The notes: generated from the sequence alone by a model not told the origin. 64,000 nucleotides of DNA from Daphnia pulex (GCF_021134715.1 NC_060018.1:11983501-12047500), one strand, 5' to 3'; positions 31,292 through 44,111 are shown, counted from the stretch's first letter. Numbers and translations are program-made.

Positions 31292-33372
31292 ATGGTCGTA
31301 ACCATCAGAATAAAATTTGGGCTTCTGCTATGTTTGGTGCTTGCAATAGCAATCACGAACGCAGGTATTAGCGGCAGCAAAGGAAAAGCGGTCCATCATA
31401 TCCCGCACAAGCTCCAAGGCAATATACGAGGAAGGGATCTACGAGTCGTCACAGGACATGTATTAGGCTATATATCATTAACTCATTTCAAAGCATTGGA
31501 TCTTACGTATTTATTACGATAACATAATAGCTATAATTAAATTGTTTTTTAAACTTTGCAGTTTCCACCTTACATTTCCATTTTGCGGAACTCTTCTGGC
31601 CACATCACTGACTACTCCGACCACATGTACCAACATTTGCAGTACCTGTCTCAGAAGTTGGAGTTCACGTAAGAGTCTTTATGTTTGTCAATCAAAAGCA
31701 GAATTGTTTCTGAAACCGTTTTGTACACCGAAAAATAGTTACACAATATTCCCTGCGGCTGGAAACAGCATCCATGACGGAGTCAAGTCTATAGATATTT
31801 GGAGTGCCGTCATTGAAACAATCACCAACCTCGTACGAACTATACGACGATTTAATTCATTCGACAAATAATTCTCAGATTTTGTTAATTCTATTTTCAA
31901 AAATTAAACCAGGAAGCTGATATTGGCTTAGTGCCGGCTACCGTTTCACTGGAGCGGTACGAATCCATTGAATTCTGCGGATTTTTGGGTGGTGACAATA
32001 CCGGGATTCTTGTCAAATATCCTGCCGCTAATATTTCATTTACCAGCGCTTTCGACGTGTTTTCAATCGAGGTAATGTCCATCATTCAAAAATCTTTCAA
32101 AAAATTAACACTGATGATATTGTCCGCAGGTATGGATGTGGGGCATAATTTCAGGAATAGCAATTGTTACCATTTGTCGCATTTTTTCTTACGTAACCAA
32201 ACGCTTGCGTATTAACGTTGATGAAAATAAGCCCGAGATAAGAGCTGGGACTATATTGATGTATTTTTTTGGAAACACGTTTTCTCAGGGTAAATTTTAT
32301 CTTAAATTAATAATCGGTTTTATTAAATCACTTGTTCACGCTGTCACTTGTTCACGAGTATTTTTCTGTTGTTTGTGTTTTAGGGAATTATTTTCCGTGC
32401 CAACAACCATCGCAGAAACTTCTCGTTGCGACCTGGTGTTTCGTTACTTTCGTCTTCGTCAACACTTACAACTCGACTCTGACGTCTTACATGTCGGTGA
32501 CTTATCAAAGACCCGAAGTCAATTCCTTTCGTGATTTGGCTCTTGCCACAAAGTACAAGGCCACTGTTTTAACCGGATCCATTCAAGATATAGATTTGCG
32601 GGTTATCATGAAGGTATATGTCTGTCAGTATATATAACATGTTTTAACAAACAAAAATCCAAGGTAGTTTTCCCGTTTGTAGCGACCCCGGAAAAGTTAT
32701 CTAAAAATGGTCGCTGACAGAATCGACCAATGTTCATCGGACTGCAGAAAATTCTCCTTCGAGGAACTGGCCGTTTCGGTTTTAGAGGAAGAGAACTGCG
32801 TTTCGTTAATAGTGAGACATCATCATCGTGTTTGTTTCTCAATTTAGCCTATAATTAATATTGATTTATCGAATTCAGACCTGGGCTGCTGGCATCGCTA
32901 GTCTGAAGAAGTTCAATGCCAAAAGTTGTCGTCTGGCTATGGCGTTCGAGTCAACTTCGTGGAAGCCCATGTTCTTGGCCGTTCCCAAATCGAGTCCCTA
33001 CAAAGAAGAAATCAACCGAGCGTCAGTATTTTAGAAATAATTATTTATTCGTGAGAATAAGAAGCATATTAGTAGCTATACTTAAAATGATACGTGTCAT
33101 ATTGATCGATATTACTTAGGTCATTCATGTTCTTTGACACTGGACTGCGGGACTATTGGTTAAAAGCGTATGCAAAACCGCCCGCACAGTGTCGACTGGA
33201 CTACAACAGCAAAGGCGTTGCGATCAAAAGATTCGGCCATCAAATTAAACTGGAACATTTTCACCTACCATTCCTGATTCTTTTTGGTGGCTATTTGCTA
33301 GCATTCATTCAATTTTTTCGTGAAAAATTAACCTGCCCACTTCGACGAAGAGGGACTGTAGCTCCAGTGTAG
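31292..33372 (+). CDS. Ionotropic receptor (IR) gene, unit 1, intact
   Basis: Nine exons (31292-31459, 31562-31668, 31739-31832, 31913-32071, 32130-32289, 32384-32613, 32683-32811, 32879-33021, 33120-33372) join in phase to 480 residues. Order: signal peptide (LLLCLVLAIAITNA), S1 ligand-binding lobe (FPPYISILR, EADIGLVPATVSLERY, GGDNTGILVKYP), TM1 (GIISGIAIVTICRIFSYV), pore region (RAGTILMYFFGNTFSQG), TM2 (WCFVTFVFVNTY then LTSYMSVTYQRPEV), S2 lobe, and TM3 near the C-terminus (FLILFGGYLLAFIQFF). There is no amino-terminal domain, as in chemosensory IRs related to ionotropic glutamate receptors. It acts as a cation channel subunit in the plasma membrane; the ligand cannot be predicted. The first exon start was chosen at the ATG that gives a clean signal peptide. 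Confidence 0.87.
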
Positions 33373-33664
33373 CTCAGAAATGTTTAGACTTCTGCTAATA
33401 GTCGTCTATTAAAATTTACATTTTAATCCAAGCCGAATAGTTCCTAAAAGGCCAATAGTGCTCTGGAAAGTTATTTTTTACCTATACTGATGAATGCCCT
33501 ATGTGTGTTGATGAATTTTAAAAAATTACAATTCTCATATATTGACATGTTCACAATAAGATGTTGGCTTGTGGTAGACCCGAGAATAAAATTGTGGCAT
33601 CGAAAAATGCGCACGTAGATACGTTCCTAAATAATTTTATTTTTTTGGAGTTTTAAATACATAA

Positions 33665-33737
33665 GGTTCTGTGGCCCAATGGATAAGGCGCTTGCCTACG
33701 GAACAAGAGATTCCAGGTTCGATCCCTGGCAGGATCG
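33665..33737 (+). tRNA. tRNA-Arg (ACG)-like gene, unit 2, slightly degraded
   Basis: Same 73-base sequence as the 30.6 kb gene with a C-to-T change in the acceptor arm (tolerated as G-U) and GAACAAG instead of GAGCAAG, which breaks one anticodon-stem pair. Pol III boxes are intact, so it could be transcribed, but function is doubtful. Confidence 0.6.
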
Positions 33738-34035
33738 AAATAAATATCAGCGGGAAATCGGAAACTCTAAATTTTTAAATTTATAAATTTTCCTAAGTGT
33801 TCCCTAAATTGCTGAAGACCCCAAATCTTCGCACTATCAATTCGAACGAAAAGAAACGATTTTACAAATGAACTTGAACGAACTCTTGCTGGTCCGACAT
33901 AAAATCGATACAGCAATAAAGAAATGAAAACATTCTTTGCGCATAACGATGAAATTAAATTTCCTTAATCGAACAGGGAAAAATAATCTATATCCATTCG
34001 AGTATATTCATACATAAAAAAAAGAAATGGTCTAG

Positions 34036-34110
34036 CATTCACCAGTGTGTATTTGTAGGTATATTGTTTACGACTGCCGACTCCCGGCGTCATGGTTACA
34101 ACGAGTTGGC
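34036..34110 (+). promoter_or_regulatory. Conserved upstream block of IR unit 2
   Basis: TTCACCAGTGTGTAT then GTTTACGACTG and CTCCCGGCGTCATGGTTACA, matching blocks before units 1 and 5. Confidence 0.4.
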
Positions 34111-34559
34111 CAATTCATGGCATATCATGCAGGAGATATTTCTGTAGATAGCAAAGCTTCCAGACGTAGCTTCTATACCTGACCTATTGCTGACCTAATC
34201 AGTTCGGGAAAGTCCTAACTAGTAGTACATATCGTTTGTTTTAGTCATGAACTTTATCCATGCGTATAAATCTGTCAGTTCAGCTATACAGTGTCATGGC
34301 AAACTCATCAGAAAATTCAGATATGCCCAACAGGCGCTCTCTTTAGCCAAAAGCTGCATATATAGCGCCTCAAATATTTATTTAGTCTTCAATCGATACG
34401 TAGGATATGCGTGATATGAATGGCGTGCAGCAATAAGAAATGTCTTTAGTCGACGGTATCAATCGGATATATTAGAGAACCATATAAACAAAGGGAACGA
34501 ACGAATTTAGCCAGTACTACATCAGAACCTTCCGATCGAAGAGGATCGCAGCAAAGAAT

Positions 34560-36582
34560 ATGGTCGTAACCAGCAGAGGACAATTTGCGTTTCTGCTGTG
34601 TTTGGTGATTTTTATTAGAATCACGGACACAACTAATAACGGTAGAGAAGCCAACGCCATTCTGCGAAATCACCTGCAAAGCAGTTTGCGAGGAAAGGAA
34701 CTACAAGTCGTCACAGGCAACGTATAATACAAAACATTCGACCAGTCTCATCTGATCCCACATGTAGTGTATTGTATACAATTTGAATATACGTGTATTA
34801 TTAAATTTTAAGTTTCCACCATACGTTTCCATTTTGCGGAATTCGTCCGGCCACATTACAGAGTATTCAGACTATCTCTACCAACAGTTGTTGTACCTGT
34901 CTCAGAAGTTGAAGTTCACGTAAGTCTTTTTTATGTTTGTCACTCAAAATCGCAATTGTTGCTGAGGCCGTTTTTAAAAAATAGTTACAAGATATTACCT
35001 GCGCCTGAAAACACCTTTGGAGTCGAGTACAACGAAAATTGGAACGGAGTTATCGGAACAATCACCAAACTCGTACAAACTAATACGTCGATATTTCTTT
35101 CAAACCAATTTATTCTCAGATTAGTACAAATGTTTTCTCATGTCTTAATTCAGGAAGCTGATATTGGTTTAGTGCCATTGACCGTCTCACAAGAGCGGTA
35201 CGAAGCCATTGAATTTTGTGGATTTGTGGGCGGTGACAATACCGGGATCCTTGTCAAATATCCTGATGCTAACATTTCTTTTACCAGCGCTTTCGACGTG
35301 TTTTCAATAGGAGTATTAACGTCTATTACTTTTCACAAATTGAAAATCGATCCTTCAAAACAAAAATATATAATTGGATCTGCAGATATGGATCGCCTTC
35401 GTATTTTCAGGAATAGTCATCGCTGCAATGTCTGTCATTTTTTATAACGTAACAAAACGCTGGGGTGTTAACGTAAATGAAAATAAGGCCGACGAGATGC
35501 GCGCTGGGACTGTTGCTTGGTACTTGTATGGAACCATGGTTTCTCAGGGTAATTAATATTTTTTGATCTGGTTTTTTACTGCATTTCCTCTATATACTTT
35601 TTCACGAGTATTTTTCGGCTGATTGTTTAAGGGATCTATTTTCCGTGCCGACAATCATCGCAGAAACTTCTCGCTGCGACCTGGTGTCTTGTAGCTTTTG
35701 TTTTCGTCAACATTTACAACTCGACTTTGACGTCTTACACGTCGGTGGTTTATCAGAGACCCGAAATCAATTCCTTTCGCGATTTGGCCCTTGCCACAAA
35801 GTACAAGGCAACTGTATTAATCGGATCCATTCAAGACACAGACCTGCGAATGCTCACGAAGGTTTGTATTCGTCGTTAACTTGACAATATGAACTAACAA
35901 AAATCCTGACGTAATTTTCGCGTTTCTATATAGCGATCCGAGAAAGGATATTTGAAAATAATCTCTGACCGAATCCAGAAATGTTCATTGGAATGCCGTA
36001 AATTCTCCTTCGAGGAACTGGCCATATCCGTTTTAGAGGAAGAGAACTGCGTTTCCATTATAGTAATAAGCTATTTGTAGCTACTAATCAAATTTTCGTT
36101 CTTATTTTAGTCATTATCTCTTTATTGCATTCAGCCATGGTCTGCTGGCATTGCTAGCCTTCAGCAGTACAATACCAAAAGGTGTCGTCTGGCTATGGCG
36201 TTTGAGTCAACTTCGTGGAAAGATGTTCTTGGCCGTTCCCAAATCGAGCCCTTACATCGAACAAATCAATCGAGAGTTAGTTAGGATTGTATTAATTTTC
36301 GTGAAAAAGACAGCTTCTAAAAATGTTTGGAATATTATGTTTTATATTGATCGGTTGTGTAGGTCGTTATGGTTTTTTGACACTGGACTGCGGGACTATT
36401 GGTTTGAAGCGTATGAAAAACCACCCGAGAAGTGTCGACTCGATTTCAACAGCAAAGGCGTTGCGACCAAGAAATACGACAATCAAATTAAACTCGAACA
36501 ATTTCACCTTCTATTCCTGATTCTTTTTGGTGGCTATTTACTAGCATTCATGCAGTTTTTCCGGGAGAAATTCATAATCTGA
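34560..36582 (+). pseudogene. Ionotropic receptor gene, unit 2, with a 2-base frameshift
   Basis: The same nine-exon structure as unit 1: 34560-34721, 34813-34919, 34985-35072, 35154-35312, 35386-35548, 35632-35861, 35934-36062, 36135-36275, 36363-36582. Signal peptide, S1, TM1, pore, TM2, S2 and TM3 are all recognisable and seven exons are clean. In exon 8, near 36219-36222, two bases are missing relative to unit 1 (TGGAAAGATG against TGGAAGCCCATG), putting the rest of S2 and TM3 out of frame. The downstream frame stays open to the family stop codon. Either a very recent pseudogene or an assembly error. Confidence 0.75.
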
Positions 36583-36784
36583 TGCCCACTTCGCCGAAGC
36601 AATAGTACTAGTACTAGTAATACTATAGTTTTAGAATCGTCCCTATAATTTACCTCGTGTCATCTTATACAATTTACATTATAATTCAAGCCGAATAGTT
36701 CCTATAAAAGGAAATAGTACTCTGGAAAGTCATTTTTTATCCAGGCGCAGACATAAGAAAAATAATTTAACCAATGAAATCGGG

Positions 36785-36857
36785 GGCCTTGTGGCTCAAT
36801 GTATAAAGTGCTTGACTACGGAGCAATAGGTTCCAAGTTCGGTGCCTGGCAGAATCA
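36785..36857 (+). pseudogene. tRNA-Arg relic, unit 3
   Basis: Recognisable copy of the unit tRNA with mismatches in all stems, a changed T loop (TTCGGTG) and AGAATCA at the 3' end. About 36820-36900 is tandemly repeated at 36905-36990, giving a second partial tRNA copy. Confidence 0.75.
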
Positions 36858-36992
36858 AAGAGTAAAAATTAAGATAGAAATATAAAAAATTTATTAATGG
36901 TCTACGGACTACGGAGCAATAGGTTCCAAGTTCGGTGCCTGGCAGGATCAAAGAGTAAAAATTAAGATAGAAATATAAAAAATTTATTAATG
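36820..36992. repeat. Tandem duplication of about 85 bases containing half a tRNA
   Basis: CTACGGAGCAATAGGTTCCA through AAAAAATTTATTAATGGT occurs twice back to back with one or two changes. Confidence 0.85.
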
Positions 36993-37260
36993 GTATTAGT
37001 CATGATTTAAGTTTTGTTTTATTGTGGGAATATGAATAGGACTAGAACAGTTGAAGCATGCATCATTCCTTATATTTGTTTGTACTTACATCAATTTAAG
37101 CTTATCAGATCTCCAACACCAAGAGAGTGTATAACAGGTTGATTAAAGATGAAAATAGTAGATGATGAATGAATGATAAGCTTTTACTGATTTTAAAATA
37201 CCAACTTTTTCCGAGACTTTTTCAAAGTAAATCAGAATTCACTACGGTAATGATGAAAGA
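36990..37260. repeat. Spacer homologous to about 60895-61165
   Basis: The order of short matching blocks (CATTAGTCA, AATTTAAGC, GATCTCAAACACC-like, GTGTATA, GATTGA, CTTTTACTG, AAAATACCAACTTTT) is shared with 60.9-61.2 kb, tying IR unit 3 to the unit before the 63 kb gene. Confidence 0.6.
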
Positions 37261-37273
37261 ATAATTTACAGTA

Positions 37274-38110
37274 GGGGAGAGTGGGGCGATCTGGCGTTCG
37301 GGTCGGTAGGCTCAATTGATTTCTTGATGGGTTAGAATTGCAATAAAATATTCAAAAAATCAGGAGATGTAGATGTTAGTAATGCGCATCTTAAAACAAA
37401 ATTTCATGGTAGTACGACGAACGGTTGAGGAATGAAAAGTAAAATTTTTCGTCTAAAATTGGGTCGTCCTACTTTGACTTTCGAATCAAGTGTTGGCTTT
37501 CCCGATTACTTTAAAATTATAAAAAAAATATGTAAAATACTCTCTACGTTATCTCCTCTTTAAGCCTGTTTAGTTTGCTTTATATTTACAATAGTTTAAA
37601 TAAGAGATATTCAATAATCTACTAAGACCCCTTTGTTGGGGGCGCATCGGCCACACAGTGTCGGGGCTTTTTGGCTTACATAAAATTGCATATGCATAAA
37701 ATAGCAGTAAAATCATTTGTGTTCGACTTTTTCCGTGTTTTTAGTCAACTACCATACTTATTTAAGCTTTTTAATTGATATTCCGTTGGTGGGTTGCATA
37801 TTGGGTTATTTTTTTAAACTTTAAGTTTCTACTGTCAGTCAACGGTTTTTCCGTAAGAAATACAGGGGCCGAGACACCCCGGCGGTGTGAGCAAGTGACC
37901 CCGTATCTGGGGCGGGTTTGCTCTTTTTTTTTTTTTTTTTTTAAATCGGCAATAACCTAGTCTTAATTTATTTAGATCGGATTGAAAAAATCACCATTTA
38001 AAGCAGGAAGAATTCTCTTTCTTTTAAGATTTGGTGGATCTAAATACAGTGGAAAATAAAGGAATGGGAGCTAAAAGAAAAAAAGTGAGCCAGATCGCCC
38101 CACTCTCCCC
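37274..38110. mobile_element. Non-autonomous TIR element 1 of the GGGGAGA family
   Basis: Left end GGGGAGAGTGGGGCGATCTGG and right end CCAGATCGCCCCACTCTCCCC are perfect inverted repeats, flanked by TA on each side (37272-37273 and 38111-38112). 837 bases, no coding capacity, internal poly-T at about 37925. It sits just upstream of the IR unit 3 exon relic. Confidence 0.85.
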
Positions 38111-38204
38111 TACAGTGGAATCAGCCTTTGCATGTCATATTTCTTTTTTTAATTAATTATATGCATAATTCTCAGACTATGCTCATTTTTATTTTCACGA
38201 ATAA

Positions 38205-38310
38205 TCCAGGAAGCGGATATTGGCTTTATAGTGTCGGCGACCGTTTCACCGCAGCAGCGGTACGAATCCATGGAAATCGGTGGATTTTTGGGTGGTGACC
38301 ATTTTAATTG
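38205..38310 (+). pseudogene. IR exon 4 relic, unit 3
   Basis: After a splice-acceptor-like CCAG the bases encode EADIGF, a TVSPQQRYESM stretch and GGFLGGD, matching exon 4 of units 1, 2 and 5, then break off in AATTGACTGG. No other exon of this unit is found nearby. Confidence 0.8.
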
Positions 38311-38437
38311 ACTGGAAGTCTAAATAAAATTAATTGCTCCTTGGGTTCTACCGGTTACATCACACAGTAAATCTATTTCTTTTAGCCAGTGTAAAGCTGT
38401 CACACTCATCCGCTAGGGGTTCCCTACTTCCTATGTA
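38310..38437. repeat. IR-flank block, left part (partner at 58950-59009 and 59364-59460)
   Basis: From ATTTTAATTGACTGGAA onward the sequence matches 58950-59460, including CACACAGTAAATCTATTTC. Copy A lacks the LTR seen at 59010 and is itself interrupted by a TIR element. Confidence 0.8.
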
Positions 38438-39256
38438 GGGGAGACCGGGGCTATGTGGGACACTTTTATTCTTTACGCTGCCAATTTTTTAAATATAAGA
38501 ATTAAGAAAAAATTAAAGTATAGGAGTGATTCTCATGCATTTCTCTACGTTAGGCTATTTTTTCATATTTTTTCGTTAAACTATGTAACAGTTATTTAAT
38601 TAAATGTAAAGAGGAAAAAAAGAAGAAAAAATTTTTTTTTGGGTTAAACGGTACAGAGCCAGTAGCAAAATGGAACTCCATTTTTCTCTGCAACGGATGG
38701 ATTACATTTATTGAAAGACGTAGTATTGAAAAGGAAATTCATTACTCTTTCAGAATTACTGTAATTTTATTTATTATATTGAGTATAAGTGGAGATACAA
38801 TAAAAAAAGTAATGATGTCTTTTTTTCGATCTTTTTTGATCGTTAACCTGGCAACAGATGGCTGTACCATTTAACCCGGACCCAAACAAAAACAAATAAA
38901 CTAAATTATCAAATACTTAGAAACACATTTTTTATAAAATAAAAATACTATCTTAAACTAGAAAGAAAACCCTATCAAATAGCTATCTGGGTTTATAAAA
39001 ATATTTATAGAATTATAAAAAAAAATTGAAAACTAAACGTCCAAAAATTTTTTTCTGATTCCCATTTTTTGGGTTTTCCCATAAAACTCGCAAAATTAAT
39101 CAGAAATTCGGGAAAAAAAGTTAAGAGGATAAATAAAACCAATAAAACATCATTTAAAATACGCTGTATTTATTTCAGAATTTTAAAACAAATTTTTACA
39201 TAACAAAACTGTCCTGTACATTTTAGCCCCGTGTCCCACTTAGCCCCGGTCTCCCC
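38438..39256. mobile_element. Non-autonomous TIR element 2 of the GGGGAGA family
   Basis: Left end GGGGAGACCGGGGCTATGTG and right end reverse complement GGGGAGACCGGGGCTAAGTG, flanked by TA. 819 bases. Comparison with the empty homologous site at about 59450 shows it is an insertion. No coding capacity. Confidence 0.87.
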
Positions 39257-40075
39257 TAGTAGGCAGTTCAACAGATGATATAGTAGCCTAGTACCTAGGC
39301 ATATTTATTTAATTAATTTTAAATTTAAGAAAATTTTAAATTAAAAAAATTAAATTCGGTTAGTAACCGAATATCTATTGCATATCTGTCAAACTGAACA
39401 ACAAAATAACGTCTGGTTTGATTAAAACGACTTTTAATGACGTCTGGTCTTACGCCATTGTGTTCATCATGATTTGAACTATTTTTTTGTATGTTTATGA
39501 TACATGCCAACAAATATGTAAAATTTCACCAAAACCCCCTATCTTTAACCGTGTCTGGTTTTATGTTTGCGACGTGTAAAACGTCTGGTCTTGTACTAAT
39601 AGACTTATAGTGGTTATAGTTCTCGGTTAGTAGAACATATTGAGCAAGCATGTTCCGAGTTCGAGTCCGGTGGCGCACAAAAATTTTTCGAAAAAAAGGC
39701 TCTCAGGTACCGAGAAATAAAATAGGGGTGATCCCTCAAGGGACGAGGGGTGGGCTCAGGGGTGCGCAAAGGGGCGGCCAAGGACGCTACGGAAGCCCGG
39801 TAAACCAAAAACTTTAAAGTCGATTTACTCAGGGATGCGTTCATTTGCACAAACTTTCTCATATACCATTCGAATCGGCTTAACGAGCTCTATCGAATGG
39901 CGTTAAGTTTGATTAGATTGGAGATTCCGTGCCACTCTAGGCCACTGCCTAATTATTATTTCTATCAAATGGCATAAGTTTTTTTCCTGCCAAAGAAAGT
40001 GGAATTTTTTGTATTTCACGCCGACTTTGGCAACCTGTCACGCTTAGACGCGGCCGCTCTGGCGGACCAGACGTG
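39257..40075. other. IR-flank block continued, then a tRNA-like SINE head
   Basis: 39257-39350 matches 59455-59545. Around 39400-39600 the motif ACGTCTGGT recurs several times. At about 39606-39675 a pol III-type A box (TAGTTCTCGGTTAGTAGAAC) and B box (AGTTCGAGTCC) are spaced as in a tRNA, so this may be a SINE head or tRNA relic. No gene. Confidence 0.4.
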
Positions 40076-40653
40076 AGTTTTTTAGACTCTACTTAAGCTA
40101 GAGGACGGGACCCTCGTCCTATCCCGCCGTGTTATAGCTTGTCGGGTGAATTTTTAATCATATTTTTTTAAGAAGGGTCAATCGATAGAGATTTAAAAAG
40201 CTATTCTAAGTCTCCAAAGCTCCTTTCTTGTGAAGATATTAAAAAAAAAAGATATTTGCGCTTAAATTTTGAGGGGAACGGGAGAGGTGCTCGTTGGTTG
40301 TCTCCACCTAGCGCTAAGAATTCTAAACTATGGTTTTTAGAAACAAACAGAATCCAGAGAATCACCAGAGAATCACAGATAGCAGACGCACCTAATCAAA
40401 CCAAACCAAAGCAAAACCAGAGAATCATAGAGTGGTAAACCAACAATCACCGCTAGGCGGCGACAACTAACGAGCACCTCCGTCAATTTCTAATTAGAAT
40501 ATCATCGAAATTAAATATTTGCCGCATAGGGATAATTTAATAAACTATAGCTCATTTCTAAAGCTCTATTGATTTCAGTAACAAAAAAAAAATGGTAGCC
40601 GACATAGGAATTGACGAAGTGACCCGTCCTCTAGCTTAAGTAGTCCATGACTC
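40076..40653. mobile_element. MITE-like element with CTACTTAAGCTAGAGGACGGG termini
   Basis: 40089-40109 and 40623-40643 are perfect inverted repeats of 21 bases, with weaker inverted similarity outward to GAGT/ACTC. About 0.58 kb, no coding capacity. Target duplication not resolved. Confidence 0.75.
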
Positions 40654-40967
40654 GCCCCACCCCCCTCTTTCATATTCTAGCTTCAAACCTTTTGCCAATC
40701 AAAATGTGCGTCATTGTAGGCTGGCTCCTGGACTATAAGTAGTGAGTCCCAAATACTGTAGTCAGCTAGGCTATAGTGTATAGCAATATCAACTTGACTC
40801 TAAATGAAAGAAAAAATGTGTAGAACCAAATGATGAAATGAATTATTATATTGCTAAGATTTTTCTGTAGCAGGACACTGAAAAGTTTCTGACTTGCTCA
40901 AGAAAAATTTAGGCTACCTGGGTTATCGAGAGTTATAACTGGATAACTTCCACCCAGCTATTTTGGG

Positions 40968-42336
40968 GATATATTCAACAACCCTATTTACGATTTACCT
41001 CTGCCTCATAGCCGCATTCTCCACCTATCCAACATGCTAACATCCTCCACAACGCACGTTCAGATTTCGTAATCTCTGGAGGCCAGGACGTGGGGAAGAA
41101 AAGAGATAAATTTTATAAAGTTGTAATTTTTCAAGTCAGTTTAGGAAGCGATAGTTCAGGTACGAGTGCGAAACTGCCTGAGACTAGAACCTACATAGAA
41201 ATACAAAATAAATAATTAAAATGCAAGAGAACAAAAAACTTTCGTCGATAGACTTACTTCAGAATTTTTATGCTTCCTCCAAAAAAATACGACACGATAA
41301 TGTACTTATCACTGGAATTTCGTCCAATCAGGTGATTAACGATTACCTCATAAAGCAGGGGTTTCAAAACGGCTTCAGACTATAGACTAGTCCATATTTA
41401 GAAATACAAATTAAATAATTATAATACAACAGTACCTAACAAAAAAACTACAGTTCAAATACTTAAAATCTAACTTAAACTTAACAATTTTGATGCTTCT
41501 TCCAAATAATAATCAAACAGATTGGTGATGAACTTCCCACTGCAGTGAAAATGGTAGTTCTCTCAGATTTATCTTCAAGGTATGAAAGTTATTTTGAATT
41601 GTTCTTATTGACAAAGTCCGCAGCGTCGGAAAATTATCTTCGGTGTCGATATATTCAATAACCCTATTTACGATTTACCTCTGCCTCATAGCCGCATTCT
41701 CCACCTATCCAACATGCTCACATCCTCCACAACGCACGTTCAGATTTCGTAATCTCTGGAGGCCAGGACGTGGGGAAGAAAAGAGATAAATTTTGTAAAG
41801 TTGTAATTTTTCAAGTCAGTTTAGGAAGCGATAGTTCAGGTATGAGTGCGAAACTGCCTGAAACTAGGCCCTACATAGAAATACAAAATAAATAATTAAA
41901 ATGCAAGAGAACAAAAAACTTTCGTCGATAGACTTATACTTCAGAATTTTTATGCTTCCTCCAAAAAAATACGACACGATAATGTACTTCTCACTGGAAT
42001 TTCGTCCAATCAGGTGATTAACGATTACCTCATAAAGCAGGGGTTTCAAAACGGCTTCAGAGTATAGACTAGTCCATATTTAGAAATACAAATTAAATAA
42101 TTATAATACAACAGTACCTAACAAAAAAAAACTACAGTTCAAATACTTAAAATCTAACTTAAACTTATTAACAATTTTGATGCTTCTTCCAAATAATAAT
42201 CAAACAGATTGGTGATGAACTTCCCACTGCAGTGAAAATGGTAGTTCTCTCAGATTTATCTTCAAGGTATGAAAGTTATTTTGAATTGTTCTTATTGACA
42301 AAGTCCGCAGCGTCGGAAAATTATCTTCGGTGTCTG
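40968..42336. repeat. Tandem duplication of about 680 bases
   Basis: Copy 1 is 40968-41647 and copy 2 is 41648 to about 42336, almost identical, joined head to tail at CGGTGTC|GATATATTC. Each contains an open patch after an acceptor-like ACAG; in copy 2 the frame continues to 42459 (VLSDLSSRYESYFELFLL). This may be one exon of an unknown gene, internally duplicated. Confidence 0.85.
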
Positions 42337-43337
42337 GAAAAATTAGCCAGTTTTCGTGATAATAAAAAATACCGTGATGATCTTTTGGATGCTGTTCATT
42401 GTACCACAAACTTGACAAACATTGACGAAACTTCATTTCAGACACCTTTTCTTTGCTGAACTTGATCGCATCTTGATTATATTCAACTTTTGCTGTTCTA
42501 TAGTTCAGCAATGAAACCATGCCGATGAGACACTATTGAGTCTTAATTTTGGCTTTTTATAAGTTTCCAGGCCAGGTTTTACAGAGTGTGGCACTGAAAC
42601 CACGGTGCTGACTTTACTCTTGAGTCTCAACCTTTCCTCATATATCTCCCTTGAAGTCGAGAAGGATTTAATGATGATTTAATAGCTGATTTAATGAATA
42701 ACATCAATACCTCTTGTTTTCGTTGGCTTTGTAGAGTAAGCTCGGCTTTGGACCGACTACGAACACTACATTTTTCATTCTAGTTCTTAGACTTCTGTGA
42801 AACGTAGCTGATGTCTCATCGTTCTGACGTTATTTATTCTCTTTAAGCCAAGTTTAAGAGCACACAGAGGTCAGTATATACAAGTCAATACATATCGAGA
42901 GAGATCGGAGGCATACACACGGAGCTGCCGAAAGGACGGCGACAGCTTCCGTATAGCCAGCGTCAACCTCTACTAATATAATAACCTAGGTTTGTTAATT
43001 AGTTTCTGGTTCGCTGTCCGTCTTAACCACAAAGTGGTTTCAACATTTGACCGGGGATTTGAGCTGAAGCAAGTATTAATACAATTATTTTTTCTTTTAT
43101 TTCATTTTTCAAGTGTGGAAAAATTAAGCAAAGCATAAACTATTGTGATTTCTAATAGAGACATATGCACCTAATTTCTACTTACCTACCATGGTGGAAT
43201 TTCTTGTACATCCCAGTTGGACTTTCCTTTCCTGGAGCAACATAGACTCGTTCAGTTTCAAAAATTGTTGCGTCAGCTGGTAAAATAGAGTAGGATATCA
43301 CCGATTTCAAATGTGCTTTTTTTACAAAATTTGGGTA
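42337..43337. other. Unassigned region with a possible minus-strand exon
   Basis: At about 43272-43185 the minus strand reads an acceptor (TTTTACCAG), then an open stretch with FETERVYVAPGKESPTGMYK, then a GTAGGT donor. No family recognised. Otherwise no feature. Confidence 0.2.
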
Positions 43338-43902
43338 CACTCTCATTCTTTTTGGGTACTCGAAGACCGGGTAGGGTCTCTTCAAGTATGCCTTCGATTA
43401 CCATTAGCGTACTCAAAGGGTTGTACACCCTATACCGACCTTCGAGTTCCATACCCGAGTTCGGTTACTCTGGCGCTCCGAAGCCCTTCGGTTACCTCTT
43501 CGAGTACGCAGAACTAGCCTTATTGAACTTACTCGAGAATTCGAGTAGGTCACTCGAACAGTTAAACATAATCGAAGTTCGGTGCGAAAAACTTCATTTA
43601 CAATAATGGAAAACTTTCAATCTCGAAAAATTTATAAGTCCATGCAAACTGCAAAAGTATTACTACCAAACTAAATGAAAAATTTTAAATCGGAAAATAT
43701 TTTTTAAAGTCCCAACCTCAAAATTAATTTATAAATGTATATAAGATTGTGTGATAATAAAACTAGCGTGCTGCAAAAAACGGGCCTGGCCGAGTTAGCT
43801 TGGCCGGGTTGGTTTTGGCCGAGATGTCTACGCACCGAATTTGAGTTTTCGCACGGAGCTTCGGTGCACTTCGAGTACCTTAAAAGTAAAGGTATGAGAG
43901 TG
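43338..43902. mobile_element. Inverted-repeat element rich in TTCGAGTAC motifs
   Basis: CACTCTCATT..GGGTACTCGAAG at the left and its imperfect reverse complement at 43869-43902 bound about 565 bases. The inside holds many copies of TTCGAGTA, CGAGTAC or their complements. The overlapping short ORFs are by-products of this repeat. Confidence 0.5.
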
Positions 43903-44111
43903 GTTTCACGGAGAGTTCACACCGTGCAATTTCTTCATATCGCTACTTGACTATTGTATCTTACCGGTAAGCGGATCCAGTTTTCCTGCTCTCATTTTAA
44001 TCTCACTGACCCTGGAAGTTAATTGGACGTCAATCGAAAACTCCACATTATTTTGATATTCAAATTATTCCTAAATATTCTTCTGATTAATACAACTTTC
44101 TTTCATTACAG

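Noticed and set aside
43311-43606. Overlapping frames of 68-97 codons
   Set aside because: They fall inside the TTCGAGTAC-rich inverted-repeat element and reflect its repeated motif.
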